Shown here: positions 14,868 to 23,556 of the stretch, in pieces
How positions within the stretch are numbered: position 1 is the stretch's first letter
How the letters are laid out: every line of letters begins with the position of its first letter
Source: Actinomycetota bacterium
Lineage (GTDB): Bacteria; Actinomycetota; Aquicultoria; Subteraquimicrobiales; UBA9087
Direction: 5' to 3'
Assembly: GCA_003491635.1 (NCBI GenBank)
Contig: DNCG01000010.1
Span: forward strand, 1-47,348
DNA length: 47,348 nucleotides
Position numbers and translations under genes: made by a program
Notes under the pieces: model-generated
Databases searched by the model: none
The model's input: only the letters and a program-made list of their open reading frames with translations
Told to the model about the DNA's origin: nothing

Positions 14868-15656
14868 GTGTTAAATGGGTTTATCAAGAGTCTTCGGACA
14901 CCGTTCTCAAGGTTTCGCGAAGACCTTTTTTTTAAACGAATTGATTTAACAAAGGTTCCCAAGCATGTCGCCATCATCATGGACGGCAATGGGCGCTGGG
15001 CGGCCAAACGTGGCTTGCCAAGATTGGCTGGCCACAGGGCTGGAGCTGAAGCCATCAGAAGAACGATACGGGCTGCAGCGGATGTGGGCGTGAAGTATCT
15101 CACCCTCTATGCTTTCTCCGTGGAGAACTGGAAGCGTCCCCGAGATGAAGTTAGGGGACTGATGAACCTCTTTGAGGAAACATTGAGAAAGGAACTCCAG
15201 GAGCTACACGAGAAAGGAATCAAAATCAATGTGATAGGACACCTTGAAGAACTATCGAAATCCACGCAGAGATGTTTCAGGGAGGCCATGGAACTTACGG
15301 CCAACAATAAGGAGATGATTTTAAACATCGCTCTCAACTACGGGGGGAGGGTAGAGATTGCGGATGCGGCACGGGAGATTGCCCGGGCGGTGCGGGATGG
15401 GAAGATGGCTTTAGAATCGATTAAACCTGAGACTCTGGCAGATTATCTCTATACATCCGGGAGCCCCGATCCGGAGTTGCTCATAAGAACCAGCGGTGAA
15501 CTCCGGGTGAGCAACTTCCTGCTCTGGCAGATAGCCTACACCGAACTTTGGGTGACCGCCGCACTATGGCCGGATTTTGAGAAGGCCGATTTTTACCAGG
15601 CGATCTACGAATTTCAACAAAGGAAGAGGCGATTTGGTGGATTGGAGGCGGATTAA
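14868..15656 (+). CDS. uppS: Undecaprenyl diphosphate synthase (cis-prenyltransferase)
   Basis: Extends farnesyl diphosphate with isopentenyl units to the C55 carrier lipid used in peptidoglycan synthesis. The 262 residues carry HVAIIMDGNGRWA with the catalytic D39, GHRAGAEAIRRTIRAA, LTLYAFSVENWKRP, LNIALNYGGRVEI, and the C-terminal RTSGELRVSNFLLWQ with TELWVTAALWPDF. The start is GTG 14868, nine bases after AAGGAG. It leads an envelope/isoprenoid cluster with cdsA, dxr and ispG. UppP, encoded at 36852, recycles its product. Confidence 0.96.
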   Translation: MLNGFIKSLRTPFSRFREDLFFKRIDLTKVPKHVAIIMDGNGRWAAKRGLPRLAGHRAGAEAIRRTIRAAADVGVKYLTLYAFSVENWKRPRDEVRGLMNLFEETLRKELQELHEKGIKINVIGHLEELSKSTQRCFREAMELTANNKEMILNIALNYGGRVEIADAAREIARAVRDGKMALESIKPETLADYLYTSGSPDPELLIRTSGELRVSNFLLWQIAYTELWVTAALWPDFEKADFYQAIYEFQQRKRRFGGLEAD

Positions 15657-15659
15657 GTC

Positions 15660-16451
15660 ATGCTCAAACAAAGGATCATTAGTGCCATCGTCGGCGGATT
15701 GCTGCTAATTGGCCTTCTGTTTTTGGGAAAATACCCCTTTTTTCTGGTGATCCTTGCGATCGTACTGTTCAGTTTGGACGAATTTTACTCCTTGCTCCGC
15801 TTTAGAGGCATGCAACCAAACGCCGTTTTGGGAATGTTGGGGGGTCTTTTCCTGTGCTTGGGTGCTCTTTTGGGGAAAGAGGGAGGAATGATGTTTGCTC
15901 TGGCCCTTTCGGTTTTTACCATCCTCATCTGGCAGATATTCACCCTGGGCAGGACCAGCATTTCCAACAGTACCTTGACCATCTTTGGTAGCTTTTACAT
16001 TGGATTTCTACTCGCTCATACGATTTTAATCAGGGGACTTGGCGAGCATGGCCCATTTCTTATGCTCCTGGTATTCATCGGCACCTGGGTTTGTGATACG
16101 GCCGCCTATGGAGCTGGAGTCAAGATCGGCAAGAGAAAGCTTGCCCCTCAAGTCAGCCCCAATAAGACCTGGGAGGGGACGATTGGGGGAGCGCTAGCGA
16201 GCTCAATTTCGCTCGGTCTGATCTGTCTGGCATTCTTCCCCTGGCTTTCCTTCCTTAGGGGATCGATATTGGGATTGGCCATCGGGATCGCCTCTCCCCT
16301 GGGTGATCTGGCTGAATCTCGCCTGAAGCGGGAGATGAGGGTCAAAAATACTGGCTCTTTGATCCCCGGACACGGAGGTGTGCTAGACAGATTTGATAGT
16401 CTCATTTTCACCGCTCCAGTTGCCTATTACCTCCTGAAGTTGCTCCTCTGA
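15660..16451 (+). CDS. cdsA: Phosphatidate cytidylyltransferase
   Basis: Makes CDP-diacylglycerol from phosphatidic acid and CTP, the branch point of phospholipid synthesis. The 263 residues are mostly hydrophobic, with several transmembrane helices from the N-terminus on. The family core is present: WVCDTAAYGAGVKIGKRKL, SPNKTWEGTIGG, GDLAESRLKREMRVKNTG and the signature PGHGGVLDRFDSL near the C-terminus. The ATG lies three bases after uppS. In most Actinobacteria rlmN follows cdsA, but here dxr follows directly. Confidence 0.95.
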   Translation: MLKQRIISAIVGGLLLIGLLFLGKYPFFLVILAIVLFSLDEFYSLLRFRGMQPNAVLGMLGGLFLCLGALLGKEGGMMFALALSVFTILIWQIFTLGRTSISNSTLTIFGSFYIGFLLAHTILIRGLGEHGPFLMLLVFIGTWVCDTAAYGAGVKIGKRKLAPQVSPNKTWEGTIGGALASSISLGLICLAFFPWLSFLRGSILGLAIGIASPLGDLAESRLKREMRVKNTGSLIPGHGGVLDRFDSLIFTAPVAYYLLKLLL

Positions 16452-16459
16452 GGTGAGAC

Positions 16460-17620
16460 ATGAAAAGAGTAACAATACTGGGGTCCACCGGATCGATTGG
16501 ATGCCAGACGGTTGAGATCATCAAAAAGCACCCCAAACGCTTCAAGGTCCTCGGACTATCCGCTCATAAAAACATCGACCTTCTGGAAGAACAGTTAATC
16601 GAATTGCGGCCTCAAATCGTCGCGGTGTTGGACAAGGCGGCGGCCATGGAGCTAAAAAAACGAGTGGAAGGAAAGGTCAGGGTACTTGTCGGCGCGGAGG
16701 GTTTAGAGGAGTTGGCTTCGCTTCCCGAGAGCGACCTCGTAGTCAATGCCATTGTTGGCTCCGCTGGTTTGGATCCGACCATCGCCGCAATCGAGGCAGA
16801 CAAGGAGCTCGCTCTGGCTAATAAGGAGTCCCTGGTCGTGGGCGGGGAGATAGTAAGGGGTCTCGTCCAGAAAAGAGGAGCGAGGGTAATTCCCGTGGAC
16901 AGCGAGCACAGTGCCATCTTCCAGTGCCTTCAGGGTGAAAGCCCAGGCGACGTGGTTCGACTCCTCCTTACCGGTTCCGGGGGACCTTTCAGGGGGAAAA
17001 GGCTCGAGGAGTTGAAAGATGTTGCCGTGGAGGAGGCTTTAGCTCATCCTCGCTGGAAAATGGGAAGGAAGATATCCATCGATTCGGCCACCTTGATGAA
17101 CAAGGGTCTTGAGATCATCGAAGCGCATTTTCTGTTTGGAATCGATTACGATAGGATCGAGGTGGTTATCCACCCCCAGAGCATAATCCACTCCATGGTG
17201 GAGTTCAGGGATGGTTCCATAAAAGCGCATCTGGGATGGGCGGATATGCGCATACCCATTCAATATGCCCTCTCATTTCCCGAGAGATTATCGTCTCCCC
17301 TCGCCGGCCTGGATTTTTCAGATTTGGGCCAATTTACCTTCGAGAAACCCGATTTGGTGAATTTTCCCTGCCTCGAACTTGCGCTCCAAGCAGCCAGGAA
17401 TGGGAGGACATATCCAGCGGTTTTGAATGCCGCCAACGAGGAGGCAGTAGCAGCATTTTTAGACAGAAGGATTCCTTTCATCCTGATACCTCAAATCATA
17501 GGTCAAACGCTGGATACCCATTCTCCACGGAATGCCAACGACCTCAGCGTGCTCAAGGAGGTCGAAAGGTGGGCGCGGAACAGAACCAAAGAGTTAATAA
17601 AAAGGGCAAGTGAACTTTGA
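16460..17620 (+). CDS. dxr: 1-deoxy-D-xylulose 5-phosphate reductoisomerase
   Basis: Second enzyme of the MEP isoprenoid pathway, converting DXP to MEP with NADPH. The 386 residues contain the nucleotide-binding GSTGSIG (8-14), ALANKESLVVGG, metal ligands D147 and E149 in VDSEHSAIFQCLQ, the substrate-loop region GSGGPFR, and NKGLEIIEAHFLF with E218. The histidine-rich HPQSIIHSMVEF and the C-terminal ANEEAVAAFL complete the fold. It sits near ispG, a later enzyme of the same pathway, and upstream of uppS's substrate supply. Confidence 0.96.
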   Translation: MKRVTILGSTGSIGCQTVEIIKKHPKRFKVLGLSAHKNIDLLEEQLIELRPQIVAVLDKAAAMELKKRVEGKVRVLVGAEGLEELASLPESDLVVNAIVGSAGLDPTIAAIEADKELALANKESLVVGGEIVRGLVQKRGARVIPVDSEHSAIFQCLQGESPGDVVRLLLTGSGGPFRGKRLEELKDVAVEEALAHPRWKMGRKISIDSATLMNKGLEIIEAHFLFGIDYDRIEVVIHPQSIIHSMVEFRDGSIKAHLGWADMRIPIQYALSFPERLSSPLAGLDFSDLGQFTFEKPDLVNFPCLELALQAARNGRTYPAVLNAANEEAVAAFLDRRIPFILIPQIIGQTLDTHSPRNANDLSVLKEVERWARNRTKELIKRASEL

Positions 17621-18660
17621 TGGTCATAGTCGCCATTCTGGGTATAGGGCTTTTAATATTCGCTCACGAACTTGGGCATTTCCTCGTCGCCAAACTGATG
17701 AGGGTGAAAGTTGATGAATTTATGCTCGGCTTTCCCGGTCCAAGAATATTTTCTTTCACCCGCGGCGAAACCACCTATGGATTGACCTTGGTTTTCTTTG
17801 GTGGGTACTGTCGATTCGCCCACTTTGATCCCCAAAAGTCCCCTCCTCAGGACAAAGGTAGATTTCTCGAGTTCCAATCGGTATGGAGAAAGTTGGGCAT
17901 CCTCCTGGGGGGACCGGTGATGAATCTGATTCTCCCCATCTTCTTGATAGCTACCGTACTGATGGCTGGCTTTATGGTTCCCACGACGACCATAGTCAAG
18001 GTGTGGCCGAATGCGCCAGCCGTTGAGGCCGGTTTCAAACCCGGCGATAAGATAATTTCTGTTGATGGAAAGAGGATAAACGAATGGGGAGAGGCTGTAG
18101 AGATTATTCGAGCTAACCCGAATAAGCAAATTAAAGTTGGAGTGGTCAGGGAGGGAGAGTTGATGCTTCTTTATCCCACCCTAACGACGAGGGATTCTCA
18201 TGGTTTCCTGGGCATCGAGGTCACCACGGAAATGAAAAGGGAAAACCCCTTTGTTGCTTTCTGTAAGGCCACGATCATGACCGCTCAATGGACAATTAAG
18301 ATGTGCCAGATCTTATTTGAGTTTCTTACCCAGAGGCTTGGCGAGTTCGTTCGTGGTTTGAGAAGCCCCATCGGAGCTGTCCAGGAAGCAGCGAGGGTTG
18401 CCAGGGGAAGCATCCTTGATTTTCTCCTCATGCTCGCCGTGATGAGCATCTTTCTCGGGATCTTCAACTTCTTTCCTTTGCCCCCCTTGGATGGTGGTAG
18501 GATACTCATCGCGGGGATAGAATTGATCAGAAGAAGGCCCATTGAACCAAGCCTGCTCATCGCGATCCAAGGAGCTGGAATGCTTTTTTTGCTCTTTCTC
18601 ATGGTTTATCTAGTTTTGGCCGATATCCAAAGATTAGTTGCAAGTTTCGGAGGGATATAG
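17620..18660 (+). CDS. rseP: Site-2 protease family zinc metalloprotease RseP
   Basis: Intramembrane protease that cleaves membrane-anchored regulators such as anti-sigma factors. The 346 residues have HELGH at 16-20 in the first membrane helix, a periplasmic-side PDZ domain at roughly 110-190 (AVEAGFKPGDKIISVDGKRI), and the third metal ligand in FPLPPLDGGRIL. Membrane helices cluster at both ends. The ATG at 17620 overlaps the dxr stop (TGATG). A TTG one codon earlier is less likely. The dxr-rseP-ispG-proS order is classic for Firmicutes and related phyla. Confidence 0.95.
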   Translation: MVIVAILGIGLLIFAHELGHFLVAKLMRVKVDEFMLGFPGPRIFSFTRGETTYGLTLVFFGGYCRFAHFDPQKSPPQDKGRFLEFQSVWRKLGILLGGPVMNLILPIFLIATVLMAGFMVPTTTIVKVWPNAPAVEAGFKPGDKIISVDGKRINEWGEAVEIIRANPNKQIKVGVVREGELMLLYPTLTTRDSHGFLGIEVTTEMKRENPFVAFCKATIMTAQWTIKMCQILFEFLTQRLGEFVRGLRSPIGAVQEAARVARGSILDFLLMLAVMSIFLGIFNFFPLPPLDGGRILIAGIELIRRRPIEPSLLIAIQGAGMLFLLFLMVYLVLADIQRLVASFGGI

Positions 18661-19746
18661 ATGAGCTCGGTGCGGCGTTTCTCGCGTCAGGTAAAAGTCG
18701 GAGGGGTTAAAATTGGCGGTGGTGCTCCCGTATCCGTCCAATCCATGACCACCACAAAAACTGAGGATGTTCAATCCACCATTGCTCAGATTAAGGAGTT
18801 GGAGGCAGTTGGCTGTGAGCTTGTGCGCATGGCCGTGCCCAACACGAGAGCTGTGGCAGCTTTGGGGGATATCAAGAAGAAAATATGTATCCCCCTAATC
18901 GCCGACATCCACTTCGACTATCGATTGGCTCTGGCGGCCTTGGAAGCTGGGGTGGATAAAATACGGATAAATCCGGGTAACATCGGAGACCAGAATCGTG
19001 TAAAGATGATCGTCGAGAAAGCGAGGGAGAAGAGAATCCCCATCCGAATTGGTGTAAATGCCGGCTCTCTTCACAAAAAGTACGCTGAGGTGAGGGAGGG
19101 ACAGGCTAAGGCTCTAGTAGATAGTGCTTTGGAGTACATTAAATTCTGCGAGGATCTGAATTTCCGCGACATTGTGGTCTCGGTGAAAGCCTCCTCTGTT
19201 CCGGTGACCATCGATGCCTATAAAATGCTTGCCACAAAAGTGGATTATCCATTACATTTAGGTATAACTGAGGCCGGAACTCTCCTTGTGGGGGCGGTCA
19301 AATCGGCCATCGGCCTTGGTGTGTTGCTCAATGAGGGCATCGGAGATACCATCAGGGTTTCCCTCACGGCCGATCCCGTGGAGGAGGTTAGGGTCAGTTT
19401 CGAGATTCTCAAGGCGCTGGGTTTGAGAAGGGGACCGGAGCTTATCTCCTGCCCTACCTGTGGCAGGTGCGAGGTAGATTTGATTTCTCTTGCTGAGAAA
19501 GTTGAGAGGAGAATCTCTCATTGCAGAGCACCCATCAAAATTGCAGTCATGGGTTGCGTGGTCAATGGACCCGGTGAGGCTAGGGAAGCGGATGTGGGGA
19601 TTGCCGCTGGTAGAGGGGCGGGTCTCCTCTTTGCCAAGGGAGAGGTAGTTCGAAAGGTACCGGAGGGTGACCTGATCGATGCGCTAATGGAAGAGATAAG
19701 GAAATACGAGGAGGAGATCCCTACCCGTGGAGAAGAAGGAAGCTGA
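18661..19746 (+). CDS. ispG: 4-hydroxy-3-methylbut-2-en-1-yl diphosphate synthase (flavodoxin/ferredoxin)
   Basis: Iron-sulfur enzyme of the MEP pathway that makes HMBPP from ME-cPP. The 361 residues have the TIM-barrel start (PVSVQSMTTTKTEDV, LVRMAVPN, PLIADIHFDYRLAL, KIRINPGNIG). The [4Fe-4S] ligands are C264 and C267 (SCPTCGRC), C299 (MGCVVNGPGE) and E306, with the same spacing as in E. coli IspG. The ATG directly follows the rseP stop. Its last 20 bases overlap proS. Confidence 0.96.
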   Translation: MSSVRRFSRQVKVGGVKIGGGAPVSVQSMTTTKTEDVQSTIAQIKELEAVGCELVRMAVPNTRAVAALGDIKKKICIPLIADIHFDYRLALAALEAGVDKIRINPGNIGDQNRVKMIVEKAREKRIPIRIGVNAGSLHKKYAEVREGQAKALVDSALEYIKFCEDLNFRDIVVSVKASSVPVTIDAYKMLATKVDYPLHLGITEAGTLLVGAVKSAIGLGVLLNEGIGDTIRVSLTADPVEEVRVSFEILKALGLRRGPELISCPTCGRCEVDLISLAEKVERRISHCRAPIKIAVMGCVVNGPGEAREADVGIAAGRGAGLLFAKGEVVRKVPEGDLIDALMEEIRKYEEEIPTRGEEGS

Positions 19747-21172
19747 ATTTGTCGAAGCAATTGTCGACAAGAGCAAGGATTTTTCTCGCTGGTACACCGA
19801 TGTCGTTATCAAAGCTCAACTGGCTGATTATTCTCCCATAAAAGGGTGTATGGTCATCCGGCCCTATGGTTATGCCCTTTGGGAGAAAGTACAGTCTCTG
19901 CTCGATGCCAGAATCAAGGCCACCGGTCATCAGAATGCCTACTTTCCCCTGTTTGTTCCCGAAAGTTTGCTTGCCAAGGAAGCCGAGCACGTCAAGGGAT
20001 TTTCTCCCGAGGTCGCTTGGGTGACGGAGGCCGGCAAAGAGAAGCTCGAGGAGAGGTTGGCCATCCGGCCCACCTCTGAGGCAATCATCTGTAGTATGTA
20101 CGCCAAGTGGATCGATTCCTGGCGCGATCTACCCGTCCTGATTAACCAGTGGGCTAACGTTGTTCGTTGGGAGAAGGTAACCAGGCTCTTCCTGCGAACG
20201 ACGGAGTTTCTGTGGCAGGAGGGACACACCGCTCACCGCACCGAGGAAGAAGCGGAAGAAGAGGCCCTCAAGATGCTCGGTGTCTATAAAGATTTTATCG
20301 AGAATGACCTGGCCATTCCCGTCTTGACGGGGGAGAAAACGGAGCGAGAAAAGTTCGCGGGAGCATTGAGAACCTACTCCTTGGAGGCCCTTATGACCGA
20401 TGGTAAAGCCCTTCAGGTGGGTACCTCTCACAACTTGGGCCAACGTTTTGCCAAGGTTTTCAATATCACCTTCCAAGATATGGATGGGAGGCGCAAATAC
20501 GTCTGGCAAACTAGCTGGGGGGTGTCTACAAGGCTGATCGGAGCCATTATAATGACCCACGGCGATGATAGTGGTCTTATTCTTCCACCCAAGATCGCAC
20601 CCATCCGGGTCATTATCATTCCCATCTGGGGAAGGGAAGAGGAAAAAAAGATCGTTGCTCCCCGGGTTGAGGAGGTCGAAAGGCTGCTGAAGGTCGCCTA
20701 TGGAGTTGAAGTGGACTGGCGCAGCGAGTACACTCCGGGTTGGAAATTCAACGAGTGGGAGCTGAAAGGGGTTTCTCTTCGTCTGGAGATCGGCCCGAAG
20801 GATGTTGCGAAGAAACAGGTCGTATTGGTCCGACGGGACACGAGAGAGAAAGAGTTCGTTCCCGAAGAAAAGGTGGCCCAGCGAGTGGGCGTGCTTCTTG
20901 ATGAGATCCAGGCCGATCTCTTTAAGCGAGCAAAGAAGTTTCGCGACGACAATACTCGGTCAGCTTCAAGCATAGATGAGATGGAGGCCATCCTCAGTGA
21001 GCATCGGGGATTTATTCTCGCTCCCTGGTGTGACTCTCCCGATTGCGAAGAGAAAGTTAAGGAGAAGACCATGGCCACCATTCGGTGCATTCCTCTAGGA
21101 GAGCGGCAGGCCGGAAAGTGCGTTGCGTGTGGGAAAAGAGGATGGGTGGTCTATTTCTCCAGAGCCTATTAG
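19727..21172 (+). CDS. proS: Prolyl-tRNA synthetase, archaeal/eukaryal-type short form
   Basis: Charges tRNA-Pro. The 481 residues follow the ProS type without the 180-residue INS editing insertion. Motif 2 is RWEKVTRLFLRTTEFLWQEG, and motif 3 lies around SWGVSTRLIGAIIMTHGDD. The anticodon-binding domain is followed by the C-terminal extension typical of this type, with a cysteine set (PWCDSPDC, then KCVACGKRG) and a terminal tyrosine. The start is GTG 19727, inside ispG. Actinobacteria usually carry the long bacterial form, so this type suggests a deep lineage or horizontal replacement. Confidence 0.95.
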   Translation: MEKKEAEFVEAIVDKSKDFSRWYTDVVIKAQLADYSPIKGCMVIRPYGYALWEKVQSLLDARIKATGHQNAYFPLFVPESLLAKEAEHVKGFSPEVAWVTEAGKEKLEERLAIRPTSEAIICSMYAKWIDSWRDLPVLINQWANVVRWEKVTRLFLRTTEFLWQEGHTAHRTEEEAEEEALKMLGVYKDFIENDLAIPVLTGEKTEREKFAGALRTYSLEALMTDGKALQVGTSHNLGQRFAKVFNITFQDMDGRRKYVWQTSWGVSTRLIGAIIMTHGDDSGLILPPKIAPIRVIIIPIWGREEEKKIVAPRVEEVERLLKVAYGVEVDWRSEYTPGWKFNEWELKGVSLRLEIGPKDVAKKQVVLVRRDTREKEFVPEEKVAQRVGVLLDEIQADLFKRAKKFRDDNTRSASSIDEMEAILSEHRGFILAPWCDSPDCEEKVKEKTMATIRCIPLGERQAGKCVACGKRGWVVYFSRAY

Positions 21173-21197
21173 CTCACGTTTTCCTTGTGGAGTGTGA

Positions 21198-21857
21198 ATG
21201 AAAAAAGATAATGATCACAAAACAGCCATTATCATACCCGCCTATAACGAAGAAAAGAGAGTCGGCGCCGTTCTAGATGTGGTGACCAAAACTCCCCTTG
21301 CTGATGAGATCATTGTGGTTGACGATGGTTCCACCGATGGGACGGCTGAAATAATTAAAAGATACTTGGGGGTCAAGCTAGTTAGTCGTGAATCGAATGG
21401 GGGCAAGGGAGCAGCTCTGAAGAGTGGAATAGAAGCCACAGATGCCGATATTCTGGTCTTCCTGGATGCGGATTTAGTTGGTCTGACCCCTCAACATATT
21501 CAGAATTTGATTGATCCTCTCCTCTCGGACGAGGAGCTGATGATGACCGTGGGTAAATTCTCAGGGGGAAGGTTTCGCACGGACATCTCACAAAGCCTCG
21601 TCCCCTTTATATCGGGACAAAGGGCCCTTAAAAGGGCTTTCTTGGAGGATATGCCGGATATTTCCACGACGGGTTTCGCTGTCGAGCTAATTTTTACCAA
21701 GCACGCCAAGGATAGTGGGGCCAAAGTAAAGGAGGTTGCCCTCGATGATGCCACCCACATCATGAAGGAGGAGAAACTGGGCTTTTTTCGGGGTTTGATG
21801 GCGCGGTTAGGAATGTACGCCGATATGATCGAACATCTCTTCCCACGGAGGAAGTAA
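21198..21857 (+). CDS. Family 2 glycosyltransferase (GT-A fold)
   Basis: The 219 residues have the GT2 start IIIPAYNEEKRVGAVLDVV, a nucleotide-binding IIVVDDGSTDGTAEI, GGKGAALKSGI and the metal-binding DAD in LVFLDADLVGLTP. No membrane helix is present, and the C-terminus (FFRGLMARLGMYADMIEHLF) is amphipathic. It resembles dolichol/polyprenyl-phosphate sugar transferases or glucosyl-3-phosphoglycerate-like enzymes. The acceptor cannot be told from sequence. It stands between proS and rimP, where such a gene is not usual, and is followed by a promoter. Confidence 0.85.
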   Translation: MKKDNDHKTAIIIPAYNEEKRVGAVLDVVTKTPLADEIIVVDDGSTDGTAEIIKRYLGVKLVSRESNGGKGAALKSGIEATDADILVFLDADLVGLTPQHIQNLIDPLLSDEELMMTVGKFSGGRFRTDISQSLVPFISGQRALKRAFLEDMPDISTTGFAVELIFTKHAKDSGAKVKEVALDDATHIMKEEKLGFFRGLMARLGMYADMIEHLFPRRK

Positions 21858-21868
21858 CGAGGTCTTTC

Positions 21869-21897
21869 TTGCGCCATTTACTCGAATATGCTATTCT
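21869..21897 (+). promoter_or_regulatory. Promoter of the rimP-nusA-infB operon
   Basis: TTGCGC (21869-21874), a 17-base spacer and TATTCT (21892-21897), directly preceded by TGC. The predicted transcription start is near 21904, so the mRNA would begin about 10 bases before the hairpin at 21914. Confidence 0.6.
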
Positions 21898-21913
21898 TAA
21901 ATCGCAATTATTG

Positions 21914-21937
21914 GAGTGGGTAGCAACCCACTCTTTT
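21914..21937 (+). terminator. Terminator-like hairpin in the rimP leader (attenuator or terminator of the upstream gene)
   Basis: GAGTGGG (21914-21920) and CCCACTC (21927-21933) form a perfect 7-bp stem around TAGCAA, followed by TTTT. It lies between the predicted promoter and the rimP ATG at 21953. It therefore either ends transcripts from the glycosyltransferase gene or attenuates the operon that makes NusA, itself a termination factor. Confidence 0.6.
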
Positions 21938-21952
21938 CATTAGGTTGGGGAA

Positions 21953-22420
21953 ATGGATAAGGCAAAGACGGTTTTGCAAGTTGAACAACTAATCTCTCCC
22001 ATTTTGGAAGAGCAAGAGTTCGAGTTGGTCGGTGTAGAACTTAAGAGGGAGCTGGTGGGCTTGGTCTTGCGCATTTTCATCGACAGAGAAGATGGGGTGG
22101 ATCTGGATGCCTGCAGTCGTGCGAGCGAGGTGATTGGTCAAGCTCTGGGTAGGGCAAATCTGATCGCAACCCCGTATAATCTGGAAGTCTCTTCGCCGGG
22201 AATCGAGCGCCCATTAAAGAAGCCAAAGGATTTTCAGCGATTCATCGGCTCCAATATCTTTGTGCGGACCATCAAGCCTCTAAATAACAGGAGGCAGTTC
22301 AAGGGAGTATTAAAATCAGCGGGGGACGAATCCTTTGCCATCCAGTGTGATGGCGAGTTGGTGGAGATACCCTACGGTCTTGTTTCCAAAGCACACTTAG
22401 TTGTAAGTCTGGTATTTTGA
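21953..22420 (+). CDS. rimP: Ribosome maturation factor RimP
   Basis: Assembly factor for the 30S subunit. The 155 residues have the N-terminal alpha/beta domain (EEQEFELVGVELKRE, LRIFIDREDGVDLDAC), the strongly conserved YNLEVSSPGIERPLKKPKDFQRFIG and a C-terminal SH3-like barrel. The ATG at 21953 follows GGTTGGGG. It opens the standard rimP-nusA-ylxR-infB-rbfA-truB-ribF-rpsO-pnp supercluster. Confidence 0.95.
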   Translation: MDKAKTVLQVEQLISPILEEQEFELVGVELKRELVGLVLRIFIDREDGVDLDACSRASEVIGQALGRANLIATPYNLEVSSPGIERPLKKPKDFQRFIGSNIFVRTIKPLNNRRQFKGVLKSAGDESFAIQCDGELVEIPYGLVSKAHLVVSLVF

Positions 22421-22433
22421 GAGGAGCTTGGCA

Positions 22434-23540
22434 ATGAATTCGGAGCTCATCGAGGCTTTGAGACAAATTGAAAGGGAAAAGAGGATCGATCCGGATATTA
22501 TTCTAGAGGCTTTGAAAAGTGCTCTAGTCTCTGCTTACAGGCGAGATTATGGAGCGGGGCCAAATGTCAGGGTGGAAATCGATAAAGAGACCGGAGAGAT
22601 AAAAGTCTTTTCTGAAAAAGTGGTCGAGCGTGATGGCAAAGAGGAAGTAGTCGAGGTCGAAGTAACCCCGGACAACTTTGGCCGTATCGCCGCACAGACT
22701 GCCAAGCAGGTCATCCTCCAGAGAATCCGCGAAGCGGAACGCGAGTTGATGTATGAAGAGTATGTCGGTCGTGAGGGTGATATTGTGACCGGCATCATCG
22801 AGCAAAGCGACCAGCGATATACCCTGGTCAATTTGGGCAGGGTCGAAGCCCTGCTTCCTCCAACTGAGCAGATTCCCACGGAGAGGTACGACCATGGGAC
22901 TCGTCTCAAGACCTATATCGTGGAAGTTCGTCGTACCACTAAAGAGCCACAGATCATCGTCTCCAGGACTCACCCGGGTCTCCTTAAGAGGCTTTTTGAG
23001 TTGGAGGTCCCCGAAATCTTTGATGGGTTTGTGGAAATAAAAACTGTGGCTCGAGAGCCAGGTCATCGATCAAAAGTCGCCGTGGCCTCGCGGGATCCAA
23101 ACATCGATCCGGTGGGTGCTTGCGTGGGTCCCCGTGGCTCTAGAGTGCGCATGATCGTAAACGAGTTGCGTGGTGAGAAGATCGATATCATGGAGTGGAA
23201 TGAAGACCCATCCACCTTCGTTGCCAATGCTTTGAGTCCCGCCAAGGTCAAGGGGGTCAAAATTGACGAGGAGGAACACACGGCCGAGGTGATCGTCCCC
23301 GATGACCAGCTCTCTTTGGCCATTGGAAAGGAGGGGCAGAACGCTCGGTTGGCAGCGAAGCTCACTGGCTGGCGAATTGATATCGAGAGCGAGTCTCAAA
23401 CCAAGGAGAAGGCCAAAGTTTTGTTGGAGAAGGCTCTGGCGAAGGGAAAATGCCAGGCGATAACCTCTTCAGGAAAACAGTGCAAAAATAGAGCTAAGCC
23501 CGGTAGCGCTTACTGTGGAGTTCACAAGAGGTTGGAGTGA
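22434..23540 (+). CDS. nusA: Transcription termination/antitermination protein NusA with C-terminal zinc-like tail
   Basis: RNA polymerase-binding elongation factor. The 368 residues have the N-terminal polymerase-binding domain (1-125), an S1 domain (EGDIVTGIIEQSDQRY onward), KH1 with VGPRGSRV and KH2 with IGKEGQNARLAAKL. Acidic repeats are absent, as usual outside proteobacteria. Unusually, the last 30 residues form a separate motif, KCQAITSSGKQCKNRAK then YCGVHK, with C340, C350, C361 and H364. It resembles the small DUF5763-type cysteine/histidine module. The ATG at 22434 lies seven bases after GAGGAG. The TTG at 22428 does not fit. Confidence 0.95.
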   Translation: MNSELIEALRQIEREKRIDPDIILEALKSALVSAYRRDYGAGPNVRVEIDKETGEIKVFSEKVVERDGKEEVVEVEVTPDNFGRIAAQTAKQVILQRIREAERELMYEEYVGREGDIVTGIIEQSDQRYTLVNLGRVEALLPPTEQIPTERYDHGTRLKTYIVEVRRTTKEPQIIVSRTHPGLLKRLFELEVPEIFDGFVEIKTVAREPGHRSKVAVASRDPNIDPVGACVGPRGSRVRMIVNELRGEKIDIMEWNEDPSTFVANALSPAKVKGVKIDEEEHTAEVIVPDDQLSLAIGKEGQNARLAAKLTGWRIDIESESQTKEKAKVLLEKALAKGKCQAITSSGKQCKNRAKPGSAYCGVHKRLE

Positions 23541-23556
23541 GAAGGGGATAATGTAG

